Shown: piece by piece, positions 50,749 to 58,807 of the stretch | Numbering within the stretch: position 1 is the stretch's first letter | Layout: each line of letters opens with the position of its first letter | Source: Chryseobacterium sp. KLBC 52 | GTDB taxonomy: Bacteria; Bacteroidota; Bacteroidia; Flavobacteriales; Weeksellaceae | Direction of reading: 5' to 3' | Assembly: GCF_003347605.1 (NCBI RefSeq) | Contig: NZ_QDFZ01000015.1 | Location: 62,001-126,000 of the forward strand | DNA length: 64,000 nucleotides | Position numbers and translations under genes: made by a program | Notes under the pieces: model-generated | The model's input: only the letters and a program-made list of their open reading frames with translations | What the model was told of the DNA's origin: nothing | The model's database searches: none

Positions 50749-50836
50749 TTCAATAGGAGTGGGCTATGATTCTGAGTGGAGACGAAGAAAGCCCGCTTAA
50801 AAAAAGAGAAAAATCAATCGGCTTTAGCCTAAACCA
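50749..50836. repeat. Dispersed palindromic repeat, family B copy 3, interrupted
   Basis: TTCAATAGGAGTGGGCT then AGCCCGCTTAA ... GGCTTTAGCC matches copy 2 at 19001. However, the hairpin loop is split by about 24 bases (ATGATTCTGAGTGGAGACGA and a few more). These resemble the left arm of family A (TGTCATTCTGAGTGTAGCGA). Confidence 0.7.
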
Positions 50837-50840
50837 ATAT

Positions 50841-50886
50841 TTTAAACACGAATAACACAAATGGATTGCACAAATGTTCACAAATA
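50841..50886. repeat. Short dispersed repeat (CACAAATGGATTGCACAAAT)
   Basis: AACACGAATAACACAAATGG, ATTGCACAAATG and TTCACAAATAA show three related CACAAAT units, a form I recall as common between genes of Flavobacteriia. It directly follows family B copy 3. Confidence 0.4.
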
Positions 50887-50919
50887 AATCTATTAGAGAA
50901 TATAAAATTGATTTAAAAG

Positions 50920-50950
50920 AGAAAAGCTGTACGTTTTGTACAGCTTTTCT
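50920..50950 (-). terminator. Terminator of the darA/darB arm
   Basis: A perfect 13-bp stem (AGAAAAGCTGTAC, loop of five, GTACAGCTTTTCT) lies 22 bp beyond the last gene of the arm. On the minus strand it is followed by CTTTTAAAT, a moderate T run. Confidence 0.8.
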
Positions 50951-50971
50951 ATGTCTATGTTGAATTGGTCT

Positions 50972-51415
50972 TTACGATTTTACTTCCTGAATGAACAGGT
51001 TGATCTCCGCTCTGATCAATAATTCATCATTATTAAATGTTTCACAGAAAATGTGGCAGATGTTCTCAAACTGTGAAATAAGAGATGCTCGGGAAATGAT
51101 TTTGTCATTCACTTTTGGAAGAGCAAAAATCTCAATCTTCTTGATATTGGTAATGAATCCGATCACTTTAGTATCGGCTTCAGGATTTTCAAAGAAGCTT
51201 TGTCCAAGGATAGAAGAGCAGGTTTGCGCCAGGTTTTCGATTAAGCCGGCTTCTGCAAACTCATTGTTGTGAACAAATATATTATCTTCTTTGATTTCAA
51301 AGGAAGTCACTACTTTTTCTTTGGTCAGCTCCAGAATATAGTCTGCCATCAACATCGGTTCACGATGCGGTAAAAAGTTGTGTATATTGATGATATTTTC
51401 TTCCTTTATTTCCAT
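50972..51415 (-). CDS. Divergent hot-dog protein (dehydratase-like) of the dialkylresorcinol arm
   Basis: 147 residues. The FabZ-type start FLPHREPMLMADYILELTKE is present. The central helix has GLIENLAQTCSSILGQ, which retains the catalytic Glu position of FabZ (E in IENLAQ), but the HFPGxP active-site loop is replaced by NIFVHNNEFAEA. Thus it either uses another His (FVHNN) or is inactive on its own. It is paired with a similar protein encoded seven bases upstream in the operon, suggesting a hetero-oligomeric dehydratase as reported for aryl polyene systems. Confidence 0.78.
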   Translation of the reverse strand: MEIKEENIINIHNFLPHREPMLMADYILELTKEKVVTSFEIKEDNIFVHNNEFAEAGLIENLAQTCSSILGQSFFENPEADTKVIGFITNIKKIEIFALPKVNDKIISRASLISQFENICHIFCETFNNDELLIRAEINLFIQEVKS

Positions 51416-51422
51416 TTCCAGT

Positions 51423-51854
51423 TTATTTTACAGCGGTTTTCATTTGAGATTTTGCAATCACTTCACCGTTTAGTTTCGTAACAATATCTACAAGGGTTAC
51501 TCCCATTACTTCATTAAGGATGGTAACTTCAGATTTCAGATGGTCTCCTACTTTAGGAAGAATTTCAGCTTCAAAAGATTTGATGGCTCCGATATATCCC
51601 GTAGGAGCATCTTTCCCCAGCAGATAATATTTATATCCTGTATGCAGGGCAACGCTTTGTGCCTGGTGCTCAATCAGTCCGGAAGCCTGAAAAGATCCGT
51701 CCTGGATAAAAAGGTTATCTTCTTTGATTTCAAAACCGGATAAAAGATGGTTTTCAGAATATTCTGATAACTCATGTACCATCACAAAAGGAAACCTTTG
51801 CGGAATAAGGCTTTCTACAAAATCTTTATCGGATGTAGGCAGTTTGTTTTCCAT
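51423..51854 (-). CDS. Divergent hot-dog protein (dehydratase-like) coupled to darB
   Basis: 143 residues from the ATG that overlaps the darB stop (TAATG); a longer ORF start inside darB is unlikely. The N terminus LIPQRFPFVMVHELSEYSEN and the helix SGLIEHQAQSVALHTGYKYY follow the FabZ/ApeP pattern. As in its partner, the HFPG loop is replaced (NLFIQDGSFQA). The Glu of the IEHQAQ helix is kept. It may be a partner subunit of the next protein, or of the intact FabZ-like protein encoded at 35834. Confidence 0.78.
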   Translation of the reverse strand: MENKLPTSDKDFVESLIPQRFPFVMVHELSEYSENHLLSGFEIKEDNLFIQDGSFQASGLIEHQAQSVALHTGYKYYLLGKDAPTGYIGAIKSFEAEILPKVGDHLKSEVTILNEVMGVTLVDIVTKLNGEVIAKSQMKTAVK

Positions 51855-52993
51855 TAGCAAACAGTTAATAAAGCACAAGAATAAGCGAATCTTCCACTTT
51901 CAGGAACACAAAGAAGTACTTTTTCTCCTTTTTTCAATGTTCCGGAGTTCATCAGTTCTTCAAGGGCAATAAATATCGATCCCGCACCGATGTTTCCAAC
52001 CTCAGAAAGGTTATAGAACCATTTTTCTGCAGGGAAATCCATTCCTTTTTTAGCAAATTCTTCTTTCAATCCATCTTTAAAGTATCCTGAAGAGATATGA
52101 GCCAATACGTGGTCAATTTTTTCCGGATCAAGATTATGTTTATCAAAAGATGATCTTAAACTTTCTGCTCCTTTTACAAGGATATATTTATCAAGGATTT
52201 TAGTGTCCTGTTTGATGGCAAAAATAGATTGTTTCAGCCATTCATCAGAAGGGTAGTCGGCCCATGATTTCAGGGTTCCGTCTTCCAGCTTATCACATCC
52301 GGCATACATACATGCTTCAATTTCGTGAGCATAAGAGTAGAAATCAATGAATTCTACTTTTAAGGAAGTACTGTTTTCTCTTGGTTTATTTTCCAAAAGG
52401 AAAGCTCCGGCTCCATCAGAAAGCATCCATCTCAGGAATTCTCTTTTGAAAGCAATGATAGGTCTTTCCTCCAGCAATTTTAAATTTTCTGCTTCATGGT
52501 TGAATTTGTCAGCAGTCATCCATGCAGACATTCTTTCAGAACCTGCACATACTGCGTTGTCCTGTACACCGGCTTTTACAGAAAGGAATCCATAGTTTAA
52601 CGCATTCATTCCTGAGTTACAAAGACCTGTTGAAGTATTAATTTCAATAGATTTTCCTATGTTCAGCTCACCATGTACCATAGAAGCATGAGAAGGCTGG
52701 ATCTGATCCGGTGAAGTAGTTCCTACCGATAGTAATTTCATATCTTCCTTTTTGAAATTTTCGTCAAAAAGTCCTTCGATGGCTTTGGCAGTAAGCTGCG
52801 CATTAGAGTGGGTAGGATTTCCTTCTTTGTCTAAGGCGTAGTATCTTGTCGTGATTTTATTATTTCTTAGGATAAGTGATTTTGCTTTAGATGGCGCATC
52901 ATTGATAAGCCCAAGATAAGTCTCCATTTCATCATTCGCTACCGGCTCATTGGGTAAGTATTTTGATGCTTTTGTTATAAATACGTCGTACAT
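51854..52993 (-). CDS. darB: Ketoacyl-ACP synthase III-type enzyme DarB (dialkylresorcinol synthesis)
   Basis: 379 residues of the KAS III fold. The nucleophile is C125 in NTSTGLCNSGMNALNYG, the His is in DHVLAHISSGYF and the Asn in NLSEVGNIGAGSIF, the triad of FabH-like enzymes. It is longer than FabH (about 320) as expected for DarB, which joins two acyl thioesters to make the cyclohexanedione precursor of dialkylresorcinols. It lies one base after darA and overlaps the hot-dog gene downstream. The darA-darB pairing is diagnostic for dialkylresorcinol/flexirubin loci. Confidence 0.93.
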   Translation of the reverse strand: MYDVFITKASKYLPNEPVANDEMETYLGLINDAPSKAKSLILRNNKITTRYYALDKEGNPTHSNAQLTAKAIEGLFDENFKKEDMKLLSVGTTSPDQIQPSHASMVHGELNIGKSIEINTSTGLCNSGMNALNYGFLSVKAGVQDNAVCAGSERMSAWMTADKFNHEAENLKLLEERPIIAFKREFLRWMLSDGAGAFLLENKPRENSTSLKVEFIDFYSYAHEIEACMYAGCDKLEDGTLKSWADYPSDEWLKQSIFAIKQDTKILDKYILVKGAESLRSSFDKHNLDPEKIDHVLAHISSGYFKDGLKEEFAKKGMDFPAEKWFYNLSEVGNIGAGSIFIALEELMNSGTLKKGEKVLLCVPESGRFAYSCALLTVC

Positions 52994-52994
52994 T

Positions 52995-53909
52995 CTATTT
53001 TAAATTAATTCCTTGTAAATATCTTTTTTGTTTTTGTCTTTTAAACCAAAATATAGGGGTTGTAAGCAGGTGTAAAACCAAAACGACAGGTGAGATAATC
53101 CATATCGCTGCCATCAAATATACCTTAAAGAATTTTATCAGCAATGGACGTTTCTCTTTTTTCTTGATAATCAGGTTAGACCATACTGTAAAAATTTTGT
53201 TTCCTACCTTTTCTACACGCACTAAAAACGCACGGATTTCAATCGCTCCGTTTTTCACAAGATCTGGTTGTAAACTGTTAAGGTCATTATTATTAAAATG
53301 TCTTTCAATAATCTCGCCATACTTTACAGAACCTGTGATTTCTTCATCGGAAACTCCTGCCGCAGGAAGCATTCCTGATTTTTCTTTCTGACCTGTGGTA
53401 AGCCATCGGAGAATTGTTAATACGCTGGTATAATTGTCGTGTCTGTCTACCAAAGCAATATTTCCTACCAGTTTAGCCTGTAAATCTCTTAAGTAAACCT
53501 TTAATTTTTCCTGGGAAAGCATCCACATATTTCTGGTCCCTGAGATCGTTACTACAGGAGTATCTTTAAGGATTGGTTTTGCATAATCACTCTTTAAAAA
53601 AGAAATAATAGGAATGGATGGTGTGAGATACCATACCTGATACCCGAATAGGATAAGGTCGTACTTTTTGTTCAGAATTTCTTCTGAAGGAGGAAGGATT
53701 TCTTTTGGAATCTGCAGATAAGATTCAGGAAAAGTGTTGAAAAAGACATCGCCCGGCCAGGGAAAAGGAAAATCTTCCTTTAGCTGAATGTTGTAATACG
53801 TAACATCATAAGCCTCCTTTTTAGCTTCAAAAGGTTGGGCTATATTTCTCACGATATCTTCGAGTTGTCCGGTTTGTGAATAATATATGACAAGTATATT
53901 TTTCTTCAT
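52995..53909 (-). CDS. darA: Dialkylresorcinol aromatase DarA
   Basis: 304 residues. The N terminus (NILVIYYSQTGQLEDIVRNI) is a flavodoxin-like phosphate-binding loop, suggesting an FMN-dependent oxidation of the cyclohexanedione to the resorcinol. A second flavodoxin-like segment is DTPVVTISGTRNMWMLSQEK. The C-terminal hydrophobic stretch (about 258-290) is a probable membrane anchor. The order darA-darB is as in known dialkylresorcinol clusters. The gene starts 42 bp after the large exporter gene. Confidence 0.92.
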   Translation of the reverse strand: MKKNILVIYYSQTGQLEDIVRNIAQPFEAKKEAYDVTYYNIQLKEDFPFPWPGDVFFNTFPESYLQIPKEILPPSEEILNKKYDLILFGYQVWYLTPSIPIISFLKSDYAKPILKDTPVVTISGTRNMWMLSQEKLKVYLRDLQAKLVGNIALVDRHDNYTSVLTILRWLTTGQKEKSGMLPAAGVSDEEITGSVKYGEIIERHFNNNDLNSLQPDLVKNGAIEIRAFLVRVEKVGNKIFTVWSNLIIKKKEKRPLLIKFFKVYLMAAIWIISPVVLVLHLLTTPIFWFKRQKQKRYLQGINLK

Positions 53910-53951
53910 TAGTTTTCTTTAGCGTTTACAAAAATATGTTTTTCATATTTA

Positions 53952-56900
53952 TTATTTGATTTTAAATACTTTTAATGATTCAGAACTAAATTTTAGTGTA
54001 TAATGATCACCTTCAAAAGAATCACTTTTTGTATTTACAAAAATAATGGTCTCTGGCAGCTCCTGAATATCATTCCATGTAAAACGATCATGGGAGATCA
54101 GGAGTACATCAATTTTTTTGCTTACCTCAGAAAGGTCTTTTATATAATGGATCTTTCTTCTTTTTACAAGATAACTGTGTGCTGCTGTTGCTCTTTTTTC
54201 ATCATTCTGAATCAGAGAAAAAACTCTTCGGCTGGCCTGGTATAAAGTTAATAATGCATCCTTCTGCCCGAAATCATCAGCCAAATGAAGAATATGGGCG
54301 TCATTTGAAATATGCTTGTTCAGTTCGAAATATACAGATTTATGAGCATTAAAATCTTCTTTTACTTCCTGTACTACTTCACTGTCTTTGTAAAGATAGC
54401 TCAGGAAGAGTTTCTTTTTAAAATAATTCTCATCCTCAATCTCTTCACGCAGTCTGGCAAATTCTTCTCTGAAATAGGCATTGATCTTCTTAGTTCTCTC
54501 AGAATAGTTTTTACCAAAGCTCATATCATCTTTGCTGATTCTGTTGCCCACTTTTACGGTAATGCTTCCGTCATAGATAATGAAGTCTCCTTTCGGTAAT
54601 ACTTCAGAGTTTCCGTGGATGTAAAGCGGAAGAATATCCAATCCGAATTGTTCCGCAAGATAAAACGCTCCTTTATGAAACCTTTTCACATCATTGGTAT
54701 AGGAACGTTCTGCTTCCGGGAAAACAACCAGAGAATATCCTTGTTCTACTTTTTCTTTCAGCTTGTTCATTCCATTCTCAATTCCTTGAGAAACAGGATA
54801 AAAGCCCAGCGCTCTTACCAGTTTTCCAAAAACAGGAGACTCGTATACCCAGTCATTCACAAGATAAATAATTTTGTGCGTAGCCATTGCGATAGCCAGC
54901 GTATCCAGAAAAGAGGTATGATTGGCAATGATAACTGCAGGTCTGCTGAAATCTTCAGATGTATTTTTAATGACCTTCTTCTTTACAAATGGATTAGAAT
55001 AAAGAACAGAAGTTAAAAATTGAGCTAAAATAAGTTTAATAATATTCAGTGTTTTCCCTTGAGAATTTTTAACAAAGAAACTTCCAAATGCTGAAAAAAT
55101 AAGTCCTCCAAGTCCGTAATATAGAAATGATAGTACTGAAATCAGGAATAGTCTGAATGTGATGGGAGAAAGTCCTTTTTTTGCCCGGTTGGTAATGAAT
55201 AATCTGAACCAGAACGGATACAGAGTAGAGGTAATGATAATCACGGAGAACATTCCTATCAGGGCCACTAACGCTAAAGAATGTAGTGCCGGATGTTTGG
55301 CAAAAATCAAAGATCCAATGGAAAGAATCGTCGTGAAAACGGCAAGAATAATAGAAATTCTATAGGTGGGTAATTCATTCTTTCCAGTAGTATGTTCTTT
55401 TTGCATAGCCTGAGTCAGGAAAATACTGAAGTCGTCTCCGACTCCAAATACCAGCGTACACACTACAGTACTGAAAATATTTAATTCCAATCCTAAGAAA
55501 TAGAGAATTCCGGCGGTCACCACTCCCGTTAAAACAATGGGAAACATCGTAAGAACGGTCAGTTCAAAATTCCTGAAGAAAACAATGATCGTTAAAATGA
55601 TCGCAAGAAGAGAATAATTGATCAATGTACTGAAATCTCTTTTCAGCAAACCAAGAAAATTCTCATTCATCTGTTGGCGGTCAATGGCTATGGCATCATG
55701 CTTCTTCTCAATATCCTTGATGAAAGTATCCCGTTTTTTTTCGTCTACTTTTACTACATTGGAAACCGTGTAGAACCCATTTTCGTTGCTCATGAATTCT
55801 GATATCTGAAGCGCTTTTACCTTTTGATAATCTTTCAGGCTCAATGTAGAATAATTTTTATGCAAAACTTCATTGAAGCCATCAAAAGCGGAACTGTTGA
55901 AACCGAATTTATTCCCGTTGCTGACCAGCTCGGAAATGGTCTGACTCTTCTTCTGGTCATTCCAGAATTGATTCCATTCTTCAATTTTTTTCTGTTGGTC
56001 TTTTTCTGAAAGCACCACACTTCCGATAGAGTTATAGCTTAAAATCTTGCCCTCTTTTTTCTCTTTTTCAAGGAAGCTGCTCAGTTCAGAATTTCTGCTT
56101 AAAGCCTGTTCTTCAGAATTCCCATAAGAGATCGTGTAGATTGATTTTGAAGTAATATCTGAAAGTTTCTGAAGTTTTGCTTCACTGATTTTTAATTCTT
56201 TTGGAATATAATTCAGATCGCCAATATCTTCATTGAAACCTACATGTCTGAAACCAAAAAGGCAGGCAAGAATAATGACAGAGCATCCTATAATCAGCGG
56301 TTTGTTTTTTTCGTAAGGGTAAGATCCTATCTTGTCAATAAAGTTGGTGTTGAGGTGCTCTCCTTTTTCTTTTGGCTTGTAAAGCTGAGGAACAATAATT
56401 AAAGCTGAAACTGAAGAAAGAATCACTGTAATCGCAGCGAAAAGTCCCAGGTCCTTTAAAGCTTCAGAACGAACAAAAACCAGACATAGGAATGAAACGG
56501 CTGTCGTTGCACTGCTTAATATAATAGGCTTCGTAATTTCTTTGTAGAGCTCTTCAATATTATTGTTGTGCTTATAATGGGTAAGAATATGCAGGGCATA
56601 ATCGATGGTAATCCCAATCAGAATAGCTCCCACACTGAGGGAAATTGCCGAAATCTTATCTTTAATAAAATAAAGAACCAATAAGGCAAGCAATACAGAA
56701 AATACTGTTGGTAAAAATACAATGATAGGAGTAAAGACATTTCTGAAATAATAGATCAGTAGAACCAAAAGAACCGTCATGGAAATGATTACTGTGTTCT
56801 GGATATCTTTTTTGATCTGCTTTGCATTGGCCACCGCAATCACCGGAGAACCGAAATAACTTATTTCTGTTTTGCCTTTGAACTGCTTGTTGATTCCGTC

Positions 56901-57605
56901 TTTGATTGCATTAAGCTGATCTACAAATGCCTCATTAGCTTTCGTGTCGTTACTTTTATTTTTAGGATCAATGAAAAGTAAGAGGTTTTTTCCGTCTTTG
57001 GTAACAATATAGCTGTCTTCAAGTTTGAAGTCTTTGCTGATGTTTAAAGCATTTAATTTTTTGATCCCCAGAAAAGTAAGTCCCAGAGGATCTTTTTTTA
57101 TAAACTCTTTGGTGACAAGGCTTGTGGGAGAAACCAATGATATATAGTTATTCTCTACCTGTGTGGCAATGCTGTCTTTCTGAAGTTTCCGGTCTATGTC
57201 CTTATAGTCATTCTCATTAAGAAATAAAGGTAAATTCTGATTGACAAAATCAAAGGTCTCGGAGATTTCATTATCATTCACTTTTCCCTGAACAGAACCG
57301 ATGTATTTCTGTAAAGGCTCAATTTTTTTCAGAAAAGTATCTGCCGTTTCAGAAAGCTGGAAGCTGTCTTCGCTGGATTTGTTCTCAATAATAACAATAA
57401 TCTTATCCGAAAAATTAAGCTGTTTAAGAACCTTTGCGGTAAGATCCGACTTTTCATTTTTAGGGATAATCTGATTGATGTCTTCCTCAAAATTGATCTT
57501 TGACGCAAAGAAAATGCATAAAACGGCAATTCCCAGAGCTGCAAATACAGACAGGATTTTATTTTTGGAAATCAGATAATATAAAAATATAAAAAAGCGA
57601 TGCAT
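53952..57605 (-). CDS. MMPL/RND-type exporter fused to a PlsC acyltransferase and a C-terminal Rossmann-like region
   Basis: 1217 residues. Residues 1-805 are an MMPL-family exporter with about 12 helices in two halves; each half has a periplasmic domain (about 40-265 and 455-655), and IGITIDYALHIL and FGVGDDFSIFLTQA carry the conserved Asp. Residues 885-1040 are a PlsC-type acyltransferase with NHTSFLD (895-901), FPEAERS (962-968) and LPLYIHG. Residues about 1060-1217 (HILHLADDFGQKDALLTLYQ) resemble a degenerate methyltransferase-type Rossmann fold. In E. coli-type aryl polyene clusters the exporter and acyltransferase are separate genes. First gene of the darA/darB arm. Confidence 0.88.
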   Translation of the reverse strand: MHRFFIFLYYLISKNKILSVFAALGIAVLCIFFASKINFEEDINQIIPKNEKSDLTAKVLKQLNFSDKIIVIIENKSSEDSFQLSETADTFLKKIEPLQKYIGSVQGKVNDNEISETFDFVNQNLPLFLNENDYKDIDRKLQKDSIATQVENNYISLVSPTSLVTKEFIKKDPLGLTFLGIKKLNALNISKDFKLEDSYIVTKDGKNLLLFIDPKNKSNDTKANEAFVDQLNAIKDGINKQFKGKTEISYFGSPVIAVANAKQIKKDIQNTVIISMTVLLVLLIYYFRNVFTPIIVFLPTVFSVLLALLVLYFIKDKISAISLSVGAILIGITIDYALHILTHYKHNNNIEELYKEITKPIILSSATTAVSFLCLVFVRSEALKDLGLFAAITVILSSVSALIIVPQLYKPKEKGEHLNTNFIDKIGSYPYEKNKPLIIGCSVIILACLFGFRHVGFNEDIGDLNYIPKELKISEAKLQKLSDITSKSIYTISYGNSEEQALSRNSELSSFLEKEKKEGKILSYNSIGSVVLSEKDQQKKIEEWNQFWNDQKKSQTISELVSNGNKFGFNSSAFDGFNEVLHKNYSTLSLKDYQKVKALQISEFMSNENGFYTVSNVVKVDEKKRDTFIKDIEKKHDAIAIDRQQMNENFLGLLKRDFSTLINYSLLAIILTIIVFFRNFELTVLTMFPIVLTGVVTAGILYFLGLELNIFSTVVCTLVFGVGDDFSIFLTQAMQKEHTTGKNELPTYRISIILAVFTTILSIGSLIFAKHPALHSLALVALIGMFSVIIITSTLYPFWFRLFITNRAKKGLSPITFRLFLISVLSFLYYGLGGLIFSAFGSFFVKNSQGKTLNIIKLILAQFLTSVLYSNPFVKKKVIKNTSEDFSRPAVIIANHTSFLDTLAIAMATHKIIYLVNDWVYESPVFGKLVRALGFYPVSQGIENGMNKLKEKVEQGYSLVVFPEAERSYTNDVKRFHKGAFYLAEQFGLDILPLYIHGNSEVLPKGDFIIYDGSITVKVGNRISKDDMSFGKNYSERTKKINAYFREEFARLREEIEDENYFKKKLFLSYLYKDSEVVQEVKEDFNAHKSVYFELNKHISNDAHILHLADDFGQKDALLTLYQASRRVFSLIQNDEKRATAAHSYLVKRRKIHYIKDLSEVSKKIDVLLISHDRFTWNDIQELPETIIFVNTKSDSFEGDHYTLKFSSESLKVFKIK

Positions 57606-57624
57606 TGCATTTAAATCAAGTCTG

Positions 57625-57653
57625 CAAATTTAATTTTTTAAGCATTAGTTCAA
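57625..57653 (-). promoter_or_regulatory. Promoter of the exporter-darA-darB arm
   Basis: On the minus strand TTG (57653-57651), an 18-bp spacer and TAAATTTG (57632-57625) form a full Bacteroidetes -33/-7 promoter, with the -7 box ending 19 bp before the start codon. It is the best-matched promoter of the pigment locus. Confidence 0.7.
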
Positions 57654-57718
57654 AATAGTTAACGAGAAGTTTTCACTGAAAATCAATAAAATATTCTAGG
57701 AAGAATGAAAAAATATTC

Positions 57719-57726
57719 TACTTTTG
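57719..57726 (+). promoter_or_regulatory. -7 box before the membrane-protein pair
   Basis: TACTTTTG matches TAnnTTTG, 72 bp before the ATG at 57799. No TTG at the -33 position. Confidence 0.4.
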
Positions 57727-57798
57727 CAAAAGTTCCCTTTTGAAAAAATGTATTTTAAACCACCATTATTATTAAAAAAATAAGAATCTGTTTTAGAT

Positions 57799-58806
57799 AT
57801 GTTGAAAAGAAATGATGAAAAAATAAACGGATTTCTATTTGTAATAGTACTTCCGCTTCTGTTGTTTGCCATGTCTTATTATGGATTTGAATCTTCATAT
57901 ACAAGACTGAAAACATCAGCCACAACCCCTGATTTTTTATTTTCCTCCGTATATGCTTACAGAGTGATTCCCAATTATCTGAGTGTACAGATGACAGATC
58001 TGATGTATAGTCTGATTAATGGACCTCTTTCTTTCTTCAAAGATTTTTTGTCCAAAAATGGAACCCCTTTTTATCACGGGCTTTTCCTGATGAACAGCGT
58101 GTTCTTTGTTTTGTGTTCTTTGATTTTGAATGCTATTTTCCGGATGAAATCAACAGGACTTCTTCTGAATCTTAATGCAAGGAGAATTATTCATCTCCTC
58201 TCTGTGTTTTTTATTGTGATCACACAGTATGCGCCTACAAACTGTGATACCATTGCATTATTCTGTTATCTGGCAGGTGTATTTTTGACCCTGAAATATT
58301 TAGATACCCAAAAAAATATTTTCTTTTTCATTCTCATTGGTCTTATTGGAGTCTCTACTTTGGTAAGAGAAACGGCGTGTTTGAATATTGCGTTTTTTGC
58401 AGCAGTATTTTTCAATATAGATGAGTTGAAAAAAGGAAATTATCAGGTAATCTGGAAAATTATACCATTGGTTGTTGCTTTTCTGATTCCTTATCTGGGA
58501 TTGAGAGCTCTGCTGGTTCAGGATGAAACCACGTTTGTGGAAGGGTTTTATATTAACAGGAACTTTTCCAGCCCCTTCAACCTTGCAGGGCTGGTCTTTG
58601 CCTTAATTGTGATTTATTTTATATATGGTCTTTGTACTGAAGAAGAAAACAGAAGTGTTTTTGGAAAGTATTTTTTCTTTTCCATTCCCTATCTTCTTAT
58701 GATTACTTTAGTGGGGCTTTTCTGGGAAGTGAGGCTATTCCTGCCTTTAATTCTGACCGGAATAATCACAGCATATCATCAGTTTAAAAAAACATCAGAG
58801 AGTTAG
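57799..58806 (+). CDS. Polytopic membrane protein of unknown function
   Basis: 335 residues with eight or nine predicted transmembrane helices (first at about 10-30, last at about 305-325). Few charged motifs are conserved by eye; LVRETACLNIAFFAAVFFN and YAPTNCDTIALFCYLAGVF suggest a GT-C-like or DUF-type glycan-related membrane protein. It ends one base before the EpsG-like gene and is probably cotranscribed with it, so a role in an extracellular polymer or a glycolipid is likely. No family name can be given. Confidence 0.7.
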   Translation: MLKRNDEKINGFLFVIVLPLLLFAMSYYGFESSYTRLKTSATTPDFLFSSVYAYRVIPNYLSVQMTDLMYSLINGPLSFFKDFLSKNGTPFYHGLFLMNSVFFVLCSLILNAIFRMKSTGLLLNLNARRIIHLLSVFFIVITQYAPTNCDTIALFCYLAGVFLTLKYLDTQKNIFFFILIGLIGVSTLVRETACLNIAFFAAVFFNIDELKKGNYQVIWKIIPLVVAFLIPYLGLRALLVQDETTFVEGFYINRNFSSPFNLAGLVFALIVIYFIYGLCTEEENRSVFGKYFFFSIPYLLMITLVGLFWEVRLFLPLILTGIITAYHQFKKTSES

Positions 58807-58807
58807 C

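Larger units (their letters stand above)
50507..50971. other. 465-bp gap holding terminators and repeats
   Basis: Contains the M16 terminator (50528-50558), family B copy 3 (50749-50836), a short repeat with CACAAATGG and CACAAATG units (50841-50886), and the terminator of the darA/darB arm (50920-50950). Apart from these I see no gene. The stretch 50560-50748 has no feature I can name. Confidence 0.65.
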
